This document shows positions 27,399-38,890 of a DNA stretch of 64,000 nucleotides, piece after piece. Source of the stretch: Mycobacterium stomatepiae. GTDB taxonomy: Bacteria; Actinomycetota; Actinomycetes; Mycobacteriales; Mycobacteriaceae. How positions within the stretch are numbered: position 1 is the stretch's first letter; each line of letters starts with the position of its first letter. The notes beneath the pieces are model-generated. The model saw only the letters and a list, made by a program, of their open reading frames with translations. It did no database searches and was not told the origin of the DNA. The position numbers were made by a program, and so were the translations under genes. The stretch lies in the NCBI RefSeq assembly GCF_010731715.1, contig NZ_AP022587.1, forward strand, positions 5,828,001 through 5,892,000. The letters run 5' to 3'.

Positions 27399-30300
27399 CC
27401 GCCACCAAAAGCGATGTCGCGCCTGACATCGAGGACCTGATGGCGTTGAGCCCCCTGCAAGAGGGGCTGTATTCGCTGAGCGCGCTCACCGAATTCGTCG
27501 AAGGTGAAGCGGCCGACGATCCGTACATGATCGGGATGGCGGCAGACATCTCCGGCGCGCTCGACGTCGGGCTGCTACACGATTGCGCGGCAAAGTTGTT
27601 GGCCAGACACCCGAATCTGCGGGCCAGCTTCTTCAGCCGTGGGATTGCGCGTCCGGTGCAGATCGTGCCTGCTCGGGTCGAATTGCCGTGGCGAGTGGTC
27701 CAGGCCGCGCCCGACGGGGTCGAAGCGCTGGAGGTGGCCGAACGCCGGCGACCGTTCAATCTGGAGCGCGGGCCGGCGATCCGCTTCTTGCTGATCGAAT
27801 TGCCCGGCCCGCGTTGGCGTTTGGTGATCACCGCCCACCACATTGTGATCGACGGTTGGTCGTTGCCGGTGTTCGTCAACGAGCTGATGATCTTGTACGG
27901 CGCCGGGGGAGACCCGGCCGCGTTGCCCGCCGCACCGCGGCCGTACCGGGATTACATCGGTTGGTTGGCAAGCCGCGATCCCGAAGCCAGCCAACAGGTT
28001 TGGCGTCACCACCTGCCCGGCCTGCCCGGCCCCACGCTGCTGTCGGCTTCGCTTGGTTCGGCCGAGGCGGCCGACGGGCAGCAGACCGGCCTGCCGCACA
28101 CCACCGAGCTGCGGCTGCCCGCCGAAGACGCCGATCGACTGGTCGAGGGCACCCGTTCGCGCGGCATCACCGTCAGCACCCTGATGCAAATAGCCTGGGC
28201 GCTGGTGTTGTCGAGGCTGACCGACACCCATGACGTGGTCTTCGGGGTCACCGTCTCCGGCCGTCCGCCCGAACTCGCCGGCGTCGAGACGATGATCGGA
28301 CTGTTCATCAACACCGTCCCGATGCGGGTGCGGCTCGACCCGGCCGTCGGCGTCGGCGATCAGTGTCGTGCCGTGCAGCGCAACGCCGCGCTGCTGCGCG
28401 AGCACGGCTATCTCGGGCATGCGCAATTGCGCGCGCTGGGCGGGGTGGGCGAGATGTTCGACACCCTGCTGGTCTACGAGAACTTCCCGTTGGACGGCCT
28501 GGTCGCTGGTGGCGAATTGACCGCCGGGGCGGCCAAATTCCGGCCGGCCGCGCTGCAGAGCCTGTCCCACTTCCCGGTCGCGATCGCCGCCCACATGGAG
28601 GGCCGCGAACTGGTGGTCCTGGTCGAGGTGCTCGACGGCGCGCTGGGGGCCACCTCCGCCGAGCTGCTGGGCAACCGAGTGCTGAGCACCGCCGAGCGGC
28701 TGCTGCAAGCCTGGGAGCGCCCGCTACGTGAGGTCAGCGTCCTCTTCGAGGACGAGGCGGTGACGGGCGCGGGTGCGACGGCCCCACCGGCCGCCGGCAT
28801 CCACACCCGGTTCGCCGGGGTCGCGGCGACAACGCCCGACAACCTCGCGGTCAGCTGGGCGGGTGGCACGCTGAGTTACCGCGAGCTCGACACCCGCGCC
28901 AATGCCCTGGCAGCCCGGCTGTCCGAACGCGGGGTGAAGCCCGAAACACCGGTGGCCATAAGGCTTTCCCGTGGCCCGGAGTACATCGTCGCTATGCTGG
29001 CGGTGCTCAAGGCCGGCGGCATGTGCGTGCCGATGGAGCCGGGGCTGCCGCCCGAACGGGTGGAGTCGATCCTGCGGCAAACCGGCGCGTCGATCATCGT
29101 CGACGAGGAACTGCCGGCGGCGATGGAACGGGATGCCGGGGACTTCCAGCCGGTCGAGGTGCCGCCGGAGCAGGCCGCATATGTCGTCTTCACCTCGGGG
29201 ACGACAGGAGAACCCAAGGGCCTCATAGGAACTCACGCGGCGCTCGGAGCATATGCCGACGATCATCTGGACAGCGTGTTACGGCCCGCGGCTGCGCGGC
29301 TGGCTCGCCCGCTGCGCATCGCGCACGCGTGGTCGTTCGCGTTCGACGCCGCCTGGCAGCCGCTGGTCGCGCTGCTCGACGGCCACGGCGTGCACGTCAT
29401 CGACGAGCGGACCCAGACCGACGCCGAGGCCTTGGTCGCGGCGATAGCCGAGCACCGCGTCGACATGATCGACACCACGCCGTCGATGTTCGCCCAACTC
29501 ACCGCGTGCGGTCTGCTCACGACGGTTCCGCTGACGGTGCTGGCGCTGGGCGGGGAAGCGCTGGGCAAGTCCGCCTGGGCCCAGATCCGCGGCGAGTGCG
29601 AGCGAACTCAGCTGCGCGCCTACAACTGTTACGGCCCAACCGAAACGACCGTCGAGGCGGTGGTGGCCGACATCACGGAGTACGACGAGCCGGCGATCGG
29701 GCGGCCGACCCGGCACACCCGCGGTTACGTGCTGGACTCGGGGCTAAATCCGGTGCCGGTCGGGGCTACCGGCGAGCTCTATCTGGCCGGCGCGCAGTTG
29801 GCCCGCGGCTATCTGGGCCGCCCGGGGGAGACCAGTCATCGATTCCTCGCCGATCCGTTCGTCGCCGGGGAGCGGATGTACCGCACCGGCGATCTGGTGC
29901 GCCGCGGGACCGCCGGGGCGCTGCAGTACGTCGGGCGCGCCGACGCACAGGTGAAGATTCGCGGCTATCGGGTGGAACCGGGTGAGATCGCCGCGGCGCT
30001 CGAATCCCACCCCGCGGTCCAGCACGCCGGTGTCCTGGTGCGACGTCTGCAATCCGGGGCGCGGCTGACCGCTTACGTGGTGATCGCCCAAACCGCCGCG
30101 CCCAAGCCGTCGGCGGCCGCGCTGCGCGACGCCCTCGGGACCCGATTGCCGCGCTACATGATTCCGCAGCGCATCGTCACCGTCGACGAAATCCCGCTGA
30201 CGGCCAACGGCAAGCTGGACGAAGCCGCGCTGAGCGCATTCGATGGGGCCGGGGCCGCCGAAGCCGGGGCCGAGCCGGAAACCCCCACGGAAGTCGCACT

Positions 30301-31810
30301 GACCGAACTGCTTTCGGAGCTGTTGCACCAGCCCCGGATCGACGTCGCCGCCGACTTCTTGCAGCTGGGCCTGGACAGCATCATGGCACTGTCGGTGGTG
30401 CAGGCGGCGCGGGCGCGGGGTATCGCGCTGCGCGCCAGGCTCATCCTCGAATGCGCCAACGTCCGGGAACTGGCGGAGGTGATCGATTCCGAAACGGAGT
30501 CTGCGGCAACGGAAGTCGAAGACAGCGTCGGGCCGATGCCGGTGCTGCCCAACGGCCGCTGGCTCTACGAATACGGCGAGCCTCGCCGGCTGGCGCAGAC
30601 CGAAGCCATCCGGCTGCCCGACGACGTCAGCCGCGAACAACTGGATGCCGCGCTGGCCGGCATCATCGCCGGACACGAAGTGCTGCGCACCCGACTGGAC
30701 CGGGCCGCCATGACCCTGGTTCCCGCGGAACCCACCGAGACTCTGATCGACGAGGTATCGGCGCCCGAGGATCTGCGGGCCGTGGTCCCCGAGCACGTCG
30801 CCGCGGCCGTCGACCGTCTCGACCCAGAGCGCGGAAGACTGCTGGCCGCGGTGTGGCTTTGCCCCGCGGCCGGACCGAGTGTGCTGCTGCTGGCCGCCCA
30901 CGTGTTGGCGATGGATCCGGCCTCCTGGCGGGTCGTTCTCGGCGAACTGGATTCCGCGCTAACGGCTTTGGGCACCGGCCATTCGCCCGCGCCGATCCGC
31001 GAGCACACCAGCTACCGCCGCTGGGTCGGCGCGCTGGCCCAGCGCGCCGACCAGTTGGACACCGCGCAGTTCTGGGCGGCGCAACTGGAGGGCGACGATC
31101 CCAATCTCGGTGCCCGACGGGTGAACCCGGGCCGCGATCGGGCCCGCGATCTGATCGTGCGCATGGTCGCCGCCGATGCGGAGACCACCCACCGGCTTTG
31201 GGATTGCGGGCTGCCGCTGCCGCATCTGCTGGTGGCGGCCACGGCGGCAATGGTGACGCGCTGGCGCCAGCGTAGCGGACAGCCCACCCCGCCGCCGCTG
31301 CTGGCCTTGGAAACCCACGGCCGCGCAGAGAGTTTGGTAGACGGGCCCGGCGCGCGCACCATCGATACGGGCGACACGATCGGTCTGCTCAGCTCCATCT
31401 ATCCGGTCCGGGTTGCCTCGGCCGACCCGCGTCACGTCGGTGAGCAGTTGGCGGCCATTCCGGGCGACGGACTCGACTACGGCCTGTTGCGCTACCTGCG
31501 CGCCGATACCGCCGCGCTTCTGGGCCGGCTGCCCGGTCCGCAGCTGCTGTTGAACTATCTCGGCGCCGCCCACACCGGAGGCGGGACCGTGCTGAAGCCG
31601 GAGCGCGCACTGCTGGCCGGGGTATCGCCGCAGCCGGAACCGGATCTCGCGGTGCGCCACGAACTCACGATCATGGCCGCCGTGCTGCCGTTCGACGGGC
31701 AGCGTGTCCTCGCCGCGCAGTGGCGCGCGCTGCCCGACATTCTCGACGACGCGGACATCTCGGCGTTGCAACAACTTTGGATTGAATCACTGCGGGAGGT
31801 GGTGACATGA
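27395..31810 (+). CDS. mbtF: MbtF, terminal lysine-type NRPS module of mycobactin
   Basis: 1,471 residues, near the M. tuberculosis length. Order: condensation domain with [10 protein letters not shown] (His about 148); adenylation domain with [12 protein letters not shown] (about 596), [10 protein letters not shown] and CYGPTET; PCP with LGLDSIMAL (Ser about 995); C-terminal condensation/epimerisation-like domain (about 1040-1471), whose HHxxxDG position reads AHVLAMD. Reading the pocket by eye gives D-A-Q-D-A-G-C-V-E, acidic at two depths, fitting a basic substrate. The M. tuberculosis enzyme takes N6-hydroxylysine and the last domain is thought to form the caprolactam. The start overlaps the mbtE stop by 4 nt. 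Confidence 0.92.
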   Translation: MTATKSDVAPDIEDLMALSPLQEGLYSLSALTEFVEGEAADDPYMIGMAADISGALDVGLLHDCAAKLLARHPNLRASFFSRGIARPVQIVPARVELPWRVVQAAPDGVEALEVAERRRPFNLERGPAIRFLLIELPGPRWRLVITAHHIVIDGWSLPVFVNELMILYGAGGDPAALPAAPRPYRDYIGWLASRDPEASQQVWRHHLPGLPGPTLLSASLGSAEAADGQQTGLPHTTELRLPAEDADRLVEGTRSRGITVSTLMQIAWALVLSRLTDTHDVVFGVTVSGRPPELAGVETMIGLFINTVPMRVRLDPAVGVGDQCRAVQRNAALLREHGYLGHAQLRALGGVGEMFDTLLVYENFPLDGLVAGGELTAGAAKFRPAALQSLSHFPVAIAAHMEGRELVVLVEVLDGALGATSAELLGNRVLSTAERLLQAWERPLREVSVLFEDEAVTGAGATAPPAAGIHTRFAGVAATTPDNLAVSWAGGTLSYRELDTRANALAARLSERGVKPETPVAIRLSRGPEYIVAMLAVLKAGGMCVPMEPGLPPERVESILRQTGASIIVDEELPAAMERDAGDFQPVEVPPEQAAYVVFTSGTTGEPKGLIGTHAALGAYADDHLDSVLRPAAARLARPLRIAHAWSFAFDAAWQPLVALLDGHGVHVIDERTQTDAEALVAAIAEHRVDMIDTTPSMFAQLTACGLLTTVPLTVLALGGEALGKSAWAQIRGECERTQLRAYNCYGPTETTVEAVVADITEYDEPAIGRPTRHTRGYVLDSGLNPVPVGATGELYLAGAQLARGYLGRPGETSHRFLADPFVAGERMYRTGDLVRRGTAGALQYVGRADAQVKIRGYRVEPGEIAAALESHPAVQHAGVLVRRLQSGARLTAYVVIAQTAAPKPSAAALRDALGTRLPRYMIPQRIVTVDEIPLTANGKLDEAALSAFDGAGAAEAGAEPETPTEVALTELLSELLHQPRIDVAADFLQLGLDSIMALSVVQAARARGIALRARLILECANVRELAEVIDSETESAATEVEDSVGPMPVLPNGRWLYEYGEPRRLAQTEAIRLPDDVSREQLDAALAGIIAGHEVLRTRLDRAAMTLVPAEPTETLIDEVSAPEDLRAVVPEHVAAAVDRLDPERGRLLAAVWLCPAAGPSVLLLAAHVLAMDPASWRVVLGELDSALTALGTGHSPAPIREHTSYRRWVGALAQRADQLDTAQFWAAQLEGDDPNLGARRVNPGRDRARDLIVRMVAADAETTHRLWDCGLPLPHLLVAATAAMVTRWRQRSGQPTPPPLLALETHGRAESLVDGPGARTIDTGDTIGLLSSIYPVRVASADPRHVGEQLAAIPGDGLDYGLLRYLRADTAALLGRLPGPQLLLNYLGAAHTGGGTVLKPERALLAGVSPQPEPDLAVRHELTIMAAVLPFDGQRVLAAQWRALPDILDDADISALQQLWIESLREVVT

Positions 31811-33087
31811 GCACGCTAGCGATCCTCGGCGCCGGAGCCAAGGCGGTGGCCGTCGCGGCCAAGGCCAGGGCATTGCGCGACATGGGCGTCGAGGTCCCCG
31901 ACGTGATCGCCGTCGAACGCACCGGGGTCGGGGCGAACTGGCAGGCGAGCGGCGGCTGGACCGACGGGGCGCACCGGCTGGGGACCAGCCCGGAAAAGGA
32001 CGTCGGCTTCCCCTACCGGTCGGCGCTGGTGCCGCGCCGCAACGGCGAACTCGACGAGCTGATGATGCGGTACAGCTGGCAGTCCTATCTGATTGCGACC
32101 GCGTCGTTCGCCGAATGGATCGATCGGGGCAGACCCGCTCCGCCACACCGCAAATGGAGCCAATACCTGGGCTGGGTCGCCGACCAGGTCGGTATGCAAG
32201 TGGTGCACGGCGACGTCGATGGACTCGGCGTCGCCGGCGACCGCTGGGCGCTGTACACCCGCGAGACCACCGTGCACGCGGACGCGTTGATGATCACCGG
32301 GCCGGGCCAGGCGGAGAAATCGCTGCTGCCCGGGAACCCGCGAATGATGTCGATCGCCCAGTTCTGGGACCGCGCCGCCGGCCACGACCGGATCACCGCG
32401 GAGCGGGTCGCGGTGATCGGCGGCGGTGAGACCGCCGCCTCGATGCTCAACGAGCTTTTCCGGCACCGGGTTTCGACGATCACGGTGATCTCGCCGCAGG
32501 TGACGCTGTTCACCCGGGGCGAGAGCTTCTTCGAGAACTCGTTGTTCTCCGATCCGACAGACTGGACCGCGCTGACCCTGGACGAGCGCCGCGACGCGCT
32601 GTCCCGCACCGACCGCGGCGTGTTCTCGGCGAATGTGCAGGAAGCCCTGCTGGCCGACGACCGCATCCGTCATCTGCGCGGCCGGGTCGCGCACGCGGTG
32701 GGCCGCGACGGGCAGATCCGGCTGACGCTGTCCACCAACCGGTTCAGCGAGAACCTGGAGACGGTGCACGGTTTCGATCTCGTCATCGACGGTTCCGGCG
32801 CCGACGCGCTCTGGTTTACCTCGCTGTTCAGCCAGGACGCGCTCGACACGCTCGAACTGGGTCTGGGCGGACAGCTGGACTCCGAGCGCCTGCAAGAGGG
32901 GATCGGCTACGACCTGTCTCTCACCGAGGTGACCCCCAAGTTGTTCCTGCCCACCCTGTCCGGCCTCACCCAGGGGCCGGGGTTTCCCAACCTGAGCTGT
33001 CTCGGCCTGCTGTCGGACCGGGTGCTGGGGTCGTGGGTCGGTCCGGCGGGTTTGTCCAGATACCAAGCGATGGTGGAGAAGCGATGA
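31807..33087 (+). CDS. mbtG: MbtG, lysine N6-monooxygenase
   Basis: A 426-residue FAD/NADPH enzyme that hydroxylates the side-chain nitrogen of lysine (or its acyl form), creating the hydroxamate iron ligands of mycobactin. The FAD motif [14 protein letters not shown] opens the protein, and the NADPH motif [12 protein letters not shown] lies mid-protein. The sequence runs to full length without lesions. ATG overlaps the mbtF stop (ATGA), and the stop overlaps mbtH in the same way, so it is translated as part of the operon. Confidence 0.93.
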   Translation: MSTLAILGAGAKAVAVAAKARALRDMGVEVPDVIAVERTGVGANWQASGGWTDGAHRLGTSPEKDVGFPYRSALVPRRNGELDELMMRYSWQSYLIATASFAEWIDRGRPAPPHRKWSQYLGWVADQVGMQVVHGDVDGLGVAGDRWALYTRETTVHADALMITGPGQAEKSLLPGNPRMMSIAQFWDRAAGHDRITAERVAVIGGGETAASMLNELFRHRVSTITVISPQVTLFTRGESFFENSLFSDPTDWTALTLDERRDALSRTDRGVFSANVQEALLADDRIRHLRGRVAHAVGRDGQIRLTLSTNRFSENLETVHGFDLVIDGSGADALWFTSLFSQDALDTLELGLGGQLDSERLQEGIGYDLSLTEVTPKLFLPTLSGLTQGPGFPNLSCLGLLSDRVLGSWVGPAGLSRYQAMVEKR

Positions 33088-33359
33088 GTACTAACCCTTT
33101 CGACGACGACAACGGCACCTTCTTCGTGCTGCTGAATGACGAGGAGCAGCACAGTCTGTGGCCGACGTTCACCGACGTTCCGGCGGGCTGGCGCGTGGTG
33201 TTCGGCGAAGCATCCCGGGCCGAGTGCCTGGACTATGTCGAACAGAACTGGCCCGACATCCGGCCGAAGAGCCTGCGGGATCCATCGGCGGAAGCCGGTC
33301 GGCTGGTTAGCCAGCAAACCCCAAATTCTGGGCTGCTACACAGGTTGCGCACAGATTAG
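33084..33359 (+). CDS. mbtH: MbtH-like protein with extended C-terminus
   Basis: The first 66 residues are a canonical Mbt[41 protein letters not shown], and [16 protein letters not shown]. MbtH proteins bind and stabilise adenylation domains. The family normally ends a few residues later (71 residues in M. tuberculosis); here about 24 unrelated residues follow ([20 protein letters not shown] onward). Shifting frame by one base after SLRD would stop after ten residues, so a 1-bp loss near the 3' end could explain the tail. The conserved core is intact, so function may be kept. The start overlaps the mbtG stop as ATGA. Confidence 0.9.
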   Translation: MSTNPFDDDNGTFFVLLNDEEQHSLWPTFTDVPAGWRVVFGEASRAECLDYVEQNWPDIRPKSLRDPSAEAGRLVSQQTPNSGLLHRLRTD

Positions 33360-33463
33360 TCGGCGATATCCGGAGTAGCATCTGTCACAACGTGCACAAC
33401 CACACCATCTACACCAGTGTGGGTGACATTCCCGTCACGACGCTGCACACCGAAGGGGGAATC

Positions 33464-33982
33464 ATGAAATCCGTCAAAGCCATCGTGACAGGTGTGGCCG
33501 CTCTGGGTGCCCTTGGCGCCGCAGCCGTCGGCGTCACTTCTGTCGCCGCCGTCCCGGCCGCCCAGGTGCAGCTCGCCGCCGTCGGCGCCCCGCTGCCGCA
33601 GGATCCGCCGCCCGTGCCTGTCCCGGACCCCGCTGCCGGCGTTCCGACCGCGGACCAGCTGACCGGCCTGCTCAACAGCCTCGCCGACCCGAGCGTGTCG
33701 TTCGCGAACAAGGGCAATCTCGTCGAAGGCGGCATCAGCGGAACCGTGGCGCACGTCGCGGACCACAAATTGCAGAAGGCCGCTAAGAACGGTGACCTGC
33801 CGTTGACGTTCAACATCACCAACATTCAGCCGGGCGCTGCGGGAACGGTGACGGCGGACGTCGCGGTTTCCGGCCCGAAGCTGCCGAACCCGGTGATGCA
33901 GAACGTCACTTTCGTCAACCAGGGCAGCTGGATGTTGTCGCGCGCTTCGGCGATGGAGCTGATTCAGGCCGCTGGACAGTGA
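33464..33982 (+). CDS. cfp2: MTB12/CFP2 low-molecular-weight secreted antigen
   Basis: 172 residues from an ATG preceded by GAAGGGGGA. A Sec signal ([20 protein letters not shown]) leads to a mature protein with a short Pro-rich stretch, then the family core [32 protein letters not shown], and a closing [20 protein letters not shown]. This matches M. tuberculosis Rv2376c, an abundant culture-filtrate T-cell antigen of unknown biochemical role, in the same place next to mbtH. A second, more divergent copy follows directly. Confidence 0.92.
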   Translation: MKSVKAIVTGVAALGALGAAAVGVTSVAAVPAAQVQLAAVGAPLPQDPPPVPVPDPAAGVPTADQLTGLLNSLADPSVSFANKGNLVEGGISGTVAHVADHKLQKAAKNGDLPLTFNITNIQPGAAGTVTADVAVSGPKLPNPVMQNVTFVNQGSWMLSRASAMELIQAAGQ

Positions 33983-34029
33983 TTAACATCTGGCAGGTTG
34001 GCCCGATGAAGGGCACTGAAGGGGGAACC

Positions 34030-34560
34030 GTGAAGTCCGTAGCTCTGAGCGTGGCGGCGCTGGCCGTCGTCGGCGGCGCGGCCGTCGGAATCGCTTCGGT
34101 CGCAGCACCCGTGAGTCAGGTGCAACTGGCCGCACTGGGTGCGCCTTTGGCACCGGCACTGCCGCAAGAACCACCGCCACCTCCCGCGCCCGCGCCGGTG
34201 GTGCCGGGCCTTCCGACGGCTGAGCAGCTGAGCAACCTGTGCATACAGGCCACCGATCCCGGCGTGGGCTACTCGACGAAGGTCGGCCTGGTCGAAAACG
34301 GCATCAATCCCGACGAGGGCCACGTTGCCGACCACGATTTGCGCAAGGCCTACCGGAACGGCAATTTCCCGGAGACCTTCACCGTGACGAACATCGTGCC
34401 GGCCGGCCCGAACATGGCCGGCGCCCAGGTGGCCATCACGGGTCCCAAGTTCGCCGGACCGGTCAACAAGCAACTGGTCTTCGTCCAACAGGGCGGCAAC
34501 TGGGTGCTGCAACACGACGCCGCGCTGGCGTTGCTGCAGGCCGCGTCCGCGGTGAACTAG
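34030..34560 (+). CDS. Second MTB12/CFP2-family secreted protein (tandem paralogue)
   Basis: 176 residues from a GTG at 34030 placed behind GAAGGGGGA, the same leader sequence as its neighbour; upstream starts in frame are less likely. It has a signal peptide (SVALSVAALAVVGGAAVG), a longer Pro-rich segment (LPQEPPPPPAPAPVVPG), and the same domain as cfp2 with divergent residues, for example CIQATDPGVGYSTKVGLVE and FTVTNIVPAGPNM. It has one mature cysteine absent from its partner. It lies 47 bp after cfp2, so an old tandem duplication is likely. The function is unknown. Its stop overlaps the convergent sigma-factor gene by 4 bp. Confidence 0.85.
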   Translation: MKSVALSVAALAVVGGAAVGIASVAAPVSQVQLAALGAPLAPALPQEPPPPPAPAPVVPGLPTAEQLSNLCIQATDPGVGYSTKVGLVENGINPDEGHVADHDLRKAYRNGNFPETFTVTNIVPAGPNMAGAQVAITGPKFAGPVNKQLVFVQQGGNWVLQHDAALALLQAASAVN

Positions 34561-35429
34561 CCGGAGGCGGCGCTCAGGTCGAGCCGGGCGATGCGCTCCG
34601 GGTCGGCCAGCACGTCGATCGCGGCGACCACGCCGTCGCGCACCACGAACGCCATGACCGAGGCGGGCCGGCCGCCGACGAATACGACCGCGCCCGCCGC
34701 GCCGTTGACGGTTGCCGCGCGCACCTCGCGTTCGGGGCCCGCGTAGCCGCGGGCCAGCTTGGCCACCGACGATGCACCCTCGGCGCGGAAAAGCCCTGCG
34801 CCGGAACCGAAGTCGCCACGTAGCACCACGTCGGGATGCAGCACCGACACCAGCCGTTCGAAGTCACCGGAGCGCCCGGCCGCGAAGAAGGCGTCGACGG
34901 CCTCGCGTTGTGCGGCGATGTCGGAGTCGGGAAGCGGATCCGCCTCCTGGATTCGTCGTCGCGCGCGGCTGGCCAGCTTGCGGGTCGCCTCCGGCGTACG
35001 GTCGACGATCGGCGCGATCTGGTCGAACGGCACGGTGAAGACGTCGTGCAGGACGAACGCCAGCCGCTCGGCCGGCGTCAGGGTGTCCAGCACGACGAAC
35101 AACGCCAGGCCCACCGCCTCGGCCAGCATCGCGCGGTGCTCGGGGTCGAATTCGCCGGCGGTGTCCACGATCGGGTCCGGCAGCTGGGCGACCGGCTCCT
35201 CGCGACGACGGGCATGACGGTCGCGCAAGGTGTTCAGGCAGATGCGGGCGACCACGGTGGTCAGCCAGGCGTCCAGGTTGACGATGTCGTCGACGGAGCC
35301 GCGGTTCAACCGCAGCCAGGCCTCCTGCACGGCGTCCTGAGCGTCGTCGATCGAACCCAGCATGCGGTAGGCGAGGGCACCCAGCCGCGGCCGTGCCGCC
35401 TCGAAGCGGGCCGTCGCTGCGGCCGTCAT
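34557..35429 (-). CDS. ECF sigma factor with SnoaL-like C-terminal domain (ECF41/SigJ type)
   Basis: 290 residues. Sigma region 2 (YRMLGSIDDAQDAVQEAWLR) and region 4 (LTPAERLAFVLHDVFTVPFD followed by IAPIVDRTPEATRKLASRAR) form the first half. The second half (AFFAAGRSGDFERLVSVLHP, FRAEGASSVAKLARGY) is a SnoaL-like domain that in ECF41 factors regulates sigma activity in place of an anti-sigma factor. The start at 35429 overlaps the stop of the carboxymuconolactone-decarboxylase-like gene (ATGA), a pairing typical of ECF41 loci; the sigma factor probably activates that promoter. Confidence 0.88.
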   Translation of the reverse strand: MTAAATARFEAARPRLGALAYRMLGSIDDAQDAVQEAWLRLNRGSVDDIVNLDAWLTTVVARICLNTLRDRHARRREEPVAQLPDPIVDTAGEFDPEHRAMLAEAVGLALFVVLDTLTPAERLAFVLHDVFTVPFDQIAPIVDRTPEATRKLASRARRRIQEADPLPDSDIAAQREAVDAFFAAGRSGDFERLVSVLHPDVVLRGDFGSGAGLFRAEGASSVAKLARGYAGPEREVRAATVNGAAGAVVFVGGRPASVMAFVVRDGVVAAIDVLADPERIARLDLSAASG

Positions 35430-36022
35430 CGGCGGGGGGCTTCGGGCAGCGCGCACACCCGGCCGGCGGAGAAGCCGGCCGACCCGATGCCCAGCGCGAT
35501 GTTGAACCGGGCCCGCATGTTGCCCAGGTTGATGACGTGCGTGAGGCCGACCAGCTGCGGCGTGTCGAAGTGGGCGCGCAGCGCGTCGAACAGCTCGTCG
35601 GTCACCTCGACCGGGGTCCGGCTCATCGCGGTGGCGTACTCGAGGATCAGCTTGTCGGCGTCGGAGAAGCACGCCGCGTTGCGGTAGTCCGCCAGCGCCA
35701 GCAGTTCCTCGTCGGTCACATCCCACTGGCGGGCGATCTGCGAGCCGAGGTCGATGCAGTATTCGCAACGCACCGTCGCCGCCGCCTTCAACTCCGCCAG
35801 CGCGAGGTGGCGCGGGCGCAGGATGTCCAGCTTCGATTCGGCCTGTTCGAGCTTGCCGTAGGCGCTGAGCAGCCGGGGAATGTGGGCATACATCCGCAGC
35901 GGTTCGAGCATGCCGGCCGTCTCCTGACCGGCCATCTGCGCGAGCTTGCGCTTGGTGAAGAAGAAGGCGATCTTGGCGCCGAGGCCGGCGTCGTGGTCGG
36001 AGACTCCTTGAAGGCGGGACAT
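35426..36022 (-). CDS. Carboxymuconolactone decarboxylase/AhpD-like protein
   Basis: A 198-residue helical protein with the CMD/AhpD core: AAATVRCEYCIDLGSQIAR carries the CxxC redox pair with nearby conserved residues, and YATAMSRTPVEVTDELF follows. AhpD-like members act as peroxidase partners; others are decarboxylases, so the reaction is open. The start at 36022 (MSRLQGVSDHD) is preceded by GGGAGG at suitable spacing. It is translationally coupled to the downstream ECF sigma factor, the usual target arrangement for ECF41. Its leader contains an exact 11-bp tandem repeat. Confidence 0.85.
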   Translation of the reverse strand: MSRLQGVSDHDAGLGAKIAFFFTKRKLAQMAGQETAGMLEPLRMYAHIPRLLSAYGKLEQAESKLDILRPRHLALAELKAAATVRCEYCIDLGSQIARQWDVTDEELLALADYRNAACFSDADKLILEYATAMSRTPVEVTDELFDALRAHFDTPQLVGLTHVINLGNMRARFNIALGIGSAGFSAGRVCALPEAPRR

Positions 36023-36041
36023 GGCGAACCTCCCGAATTGT

Positions 36042-36063
36042 CCTGGATGGTCCCTGGATGGTC
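36042..36063. repeat. Exact 11-bp tandem repeat in the CMD-gene leader
   Basis: CCTGGATGGTC occurs twice head to tail, 20-41 bp upstream of the start codon at 36022 on the opposite strand. It may be a slippage product or a repeated binding element; no known ECF41 promoter motif was recognised here. Confidence 0.55.
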
Positions 36064-36135
36064 GTAGTGCGGACCTCGCGGAAACTCCGCGGCCCTCATT
36101 ACGTCGACACCCGGCGACGCGCAAACGTGACCGGG

Positions 36136-36477
36136 CTAGTGCCCGAACGTCGAACCCGATCCCTGGGTCTGCGCGCTGAGCGGCACGTCCATGTCGTATA
36201 CCCGGGCATGCAGCACGGTGCGATTCCGCAGCGCCGCGCGCACCGCGCGATGCAGGCCGTCCTCGAGATAGATGACGCCCCGCCACCGCACCGCGTGCGG
36301 GAAGAGATCGCCGTAGAAGGTCGAGTCCTCCGAGAGCAGCCGGTCCAGCGCGAGCACCGTTGTGGTGGTGACCAATTCGTCGAGCCGGATCTGCTGCGGC
36401 GGTATCTGCGACCAGTCCCGGTAGGACAGGCCGTGTTCCGGGTAGGGCTTCCGTTCACGTACGCCCTTGAAAATCAT
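36136..36477 (-). CDS. Conserved hypothetical protein, Rv2375-like
   Basis: 113 residues from an ATG at 36477. It contains LDELVTTTTVLALDRLLSED and GVIYLEDGLHRAVRAALRNR, the latter resembling the DGxHR loop of ParB/sulfiredoxin-like folds. The gene occupies the place of Rv2375 next to hrcA in M. tuberculosis. No enzymatic role is known to me. It diverges from hrcA; the 157 bp between them holds both promoters. Confidence 0.75.
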   Translation of the reverse strand: MIFKGVRERKPYPEHGLSYRDWSQIPPQQIRLDELVTTTTVLALDRLLSEDSTFYGDLFPHAVRWRGVIYLEDGLHRAVRAALRNRTVLHARVYDMDVPLSAQTQGSGSTFGH

Positions 36478-36619
36478 TGGCGGATCTTCTCCGATGCGTG
36501 GTCGAGGCCCTGCCGATACCTGCTGGACAAGGCTAGCCGCAAAGTCGCCGGCAATGCGCGGCGAACGCGTGCGCAACGAGGTCAGCGCGTCGTGTGAGAC
36601 CGTAAAATGGACGCGATCA

Positions 36620-36627
36620 AGGAGGTA
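36620..36627 (+). promoter_or_regulatory. Strong Shine-Dalgarno site for hrcA
   Basis: AAGGAGGT lies 7 bp before the hrcA ATG and is fully complementary to the 16S rRNA tail. No CIRCE inverted repeat (TTAGCACTC-N9-GAGTGCTAA) is visible between this gene and its divergent neighbour, so hrcA may not repress itself through CIRCE here. Confidence 0.7.
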
Positions 36628-36628
36628 G

Positions 36629-37666
<1,038 letters not shown>

Positions 37667-37726
37667 CAGCGCACCCGCAGGGTTTGAGGACAGCCGCGTA
37701 ACGGCGCGGCACAAGAAAGGTCAGGC

Positions 37727-38869
37727 GTGGCACGCGACTATTACGGGCTGCTCGGCGTGAGCAAAAACGCCGGCGACGCGGAGATCAAACGCGCATACCG
37801 GAAGCTGGCGCGCGAGCTGCATCCGGATATCAACCCCGACGAGGCCGCGCAGGCGAAGTTCAAGGAAATCAGCGTCGCCTACGAGGTGCTCAGCGATCCC
37901 GAGAAGCGCCGGATCGTCGACCTGGGCGGGGACCCGCTGGAGAACGCGGCCGCGGGCGGCGGGTTCGGTGGGTTCGGCGGCCTTGGTGACGTGTTCGAGG
38001 CGTTCTTCGCCGGCGGCTTCAGCGGCGGCGGGACATCTCGCGGCCCGATCGGCCGGGTTCGGCCGGGCTCGGACTCGCTGCTGCGGATGCGGCTGGATCT
38101 CGAGGAGTGCGCGACCGGCGTGACCAAGCAGGTCACCGTCGACACCGCAGTGTTGTGCGACCGCTGCCAGGGCAAGGGCACCAACGGCGATTCCGCGCCG
38201 ATCCCGTGCGACACCTGCGGCGGCCGTGGCGAGGTGCAGTCGGTGCAGCGCTCGTTGCTGGGCCAGATGGTGACGTCGCGGCCGTGCCCCACCTGTCGCG
38301 GCGTCGGCGTGGTCATCCCCGACCCGTGCCATCAGTGCGTGGGCGACGGCCGGGTGCGTGCTCGCCGCGAGATCAGCGTCAAGATCCCCGCCGGTGTCGG
38401 CGACGGCATGCGTGTGCGGCTCGCCGCGCAGGGTGAGGTCGGGCCCGGGGGCGGGCCGGCCGGCGACCTCTACGTCGAGGTGCACGAGCAGGCCCACGAC
38501 ATCTTTGTCCGCGACGGCGACGACCTGCACTGCACGGTTTCGGTGCCGATGGTCGACGCCGCACTCGGCGCCACGCTGAGCGTCGACGCCATCCTCGACG
38601 GGACCAGCGAGATCGCCATTCCGCCTGGCACCCAACCGGGTTCGGTCATCACGCTGCGCGGCCACGGGATGCCGCAGCTGCGCTCGGCCGCCCGGGGCAA
38701 TCTGCACGTCCACGTCGAGGTGGTGGTTCCCACCCGGCTGGACCACCAGGACAGCGAACTGTTGCGCGAGCTGAAGAGCCGGCGCAGCCGCGACGTGCCC
38801 GAGGTCCGCTCGACGCACAGCGGCGGTGGCCTGTTCAGCCGGCTGCGCGAGACCTTCACCGGGCGCTAG
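37727..38869 (+). CDS. dnaJ2: DnaJ2, Hsp40 co-chaperone
   Basis: 380 residues from a GTG with AAGAAAGG upstream. J-domain with LHPDINPD (HPD motif), a Gly/Phe-rich linker ([20 protein letters not shown]), four zinc-binding CxxCxGxG-type repeats ([32 protein letters not shown]), and the C-terminal substrate-binding beta domains. The last repeat has Val-Gly-Asp where Xaa-Gly-Xaa-Gly is expected, a minor variation. It stimulates DnaK ATPase and delivers unfolded proteins. It lies between hrcA and rsmE. Confidence 0.95.
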   Translation: MARDYYGLLGVSKNAGDAEIKRAYRKLARELHPDINPDEAAQAKFKEISVAYEVLSDPEKRRIVDLGGDPLENAAAGGGFGGFGGLGDVFEAFFAGGFSGGGTSRGPIGRVRPGSDSLLRMRLDLEECATGVTKQVTVDTAVLCDRCQGKGTNGDSAPIPCDTCGGRGEVQSVQRSLLGQMVTSRPCPTCRGVGVVIPDPCHQCVGDGRVRARREISVKIPAGVGDGMRVRLAAQGEVGPGGGPAGDLYVEVHEQAHDIFVRDGDDLHCTVSVPMVDAALGATLSVDAILDGTSEIAIPPGTQPGSVITLRGHGMPQLRSAARGNLHVHVEVVVPTRLDHQDSELLRELKSRRSRDVPEVRSTHSGGGLFSRLRETFTGR

Positions 38870-38890
38870 CGACGACCCGAGGGCCCGCGC

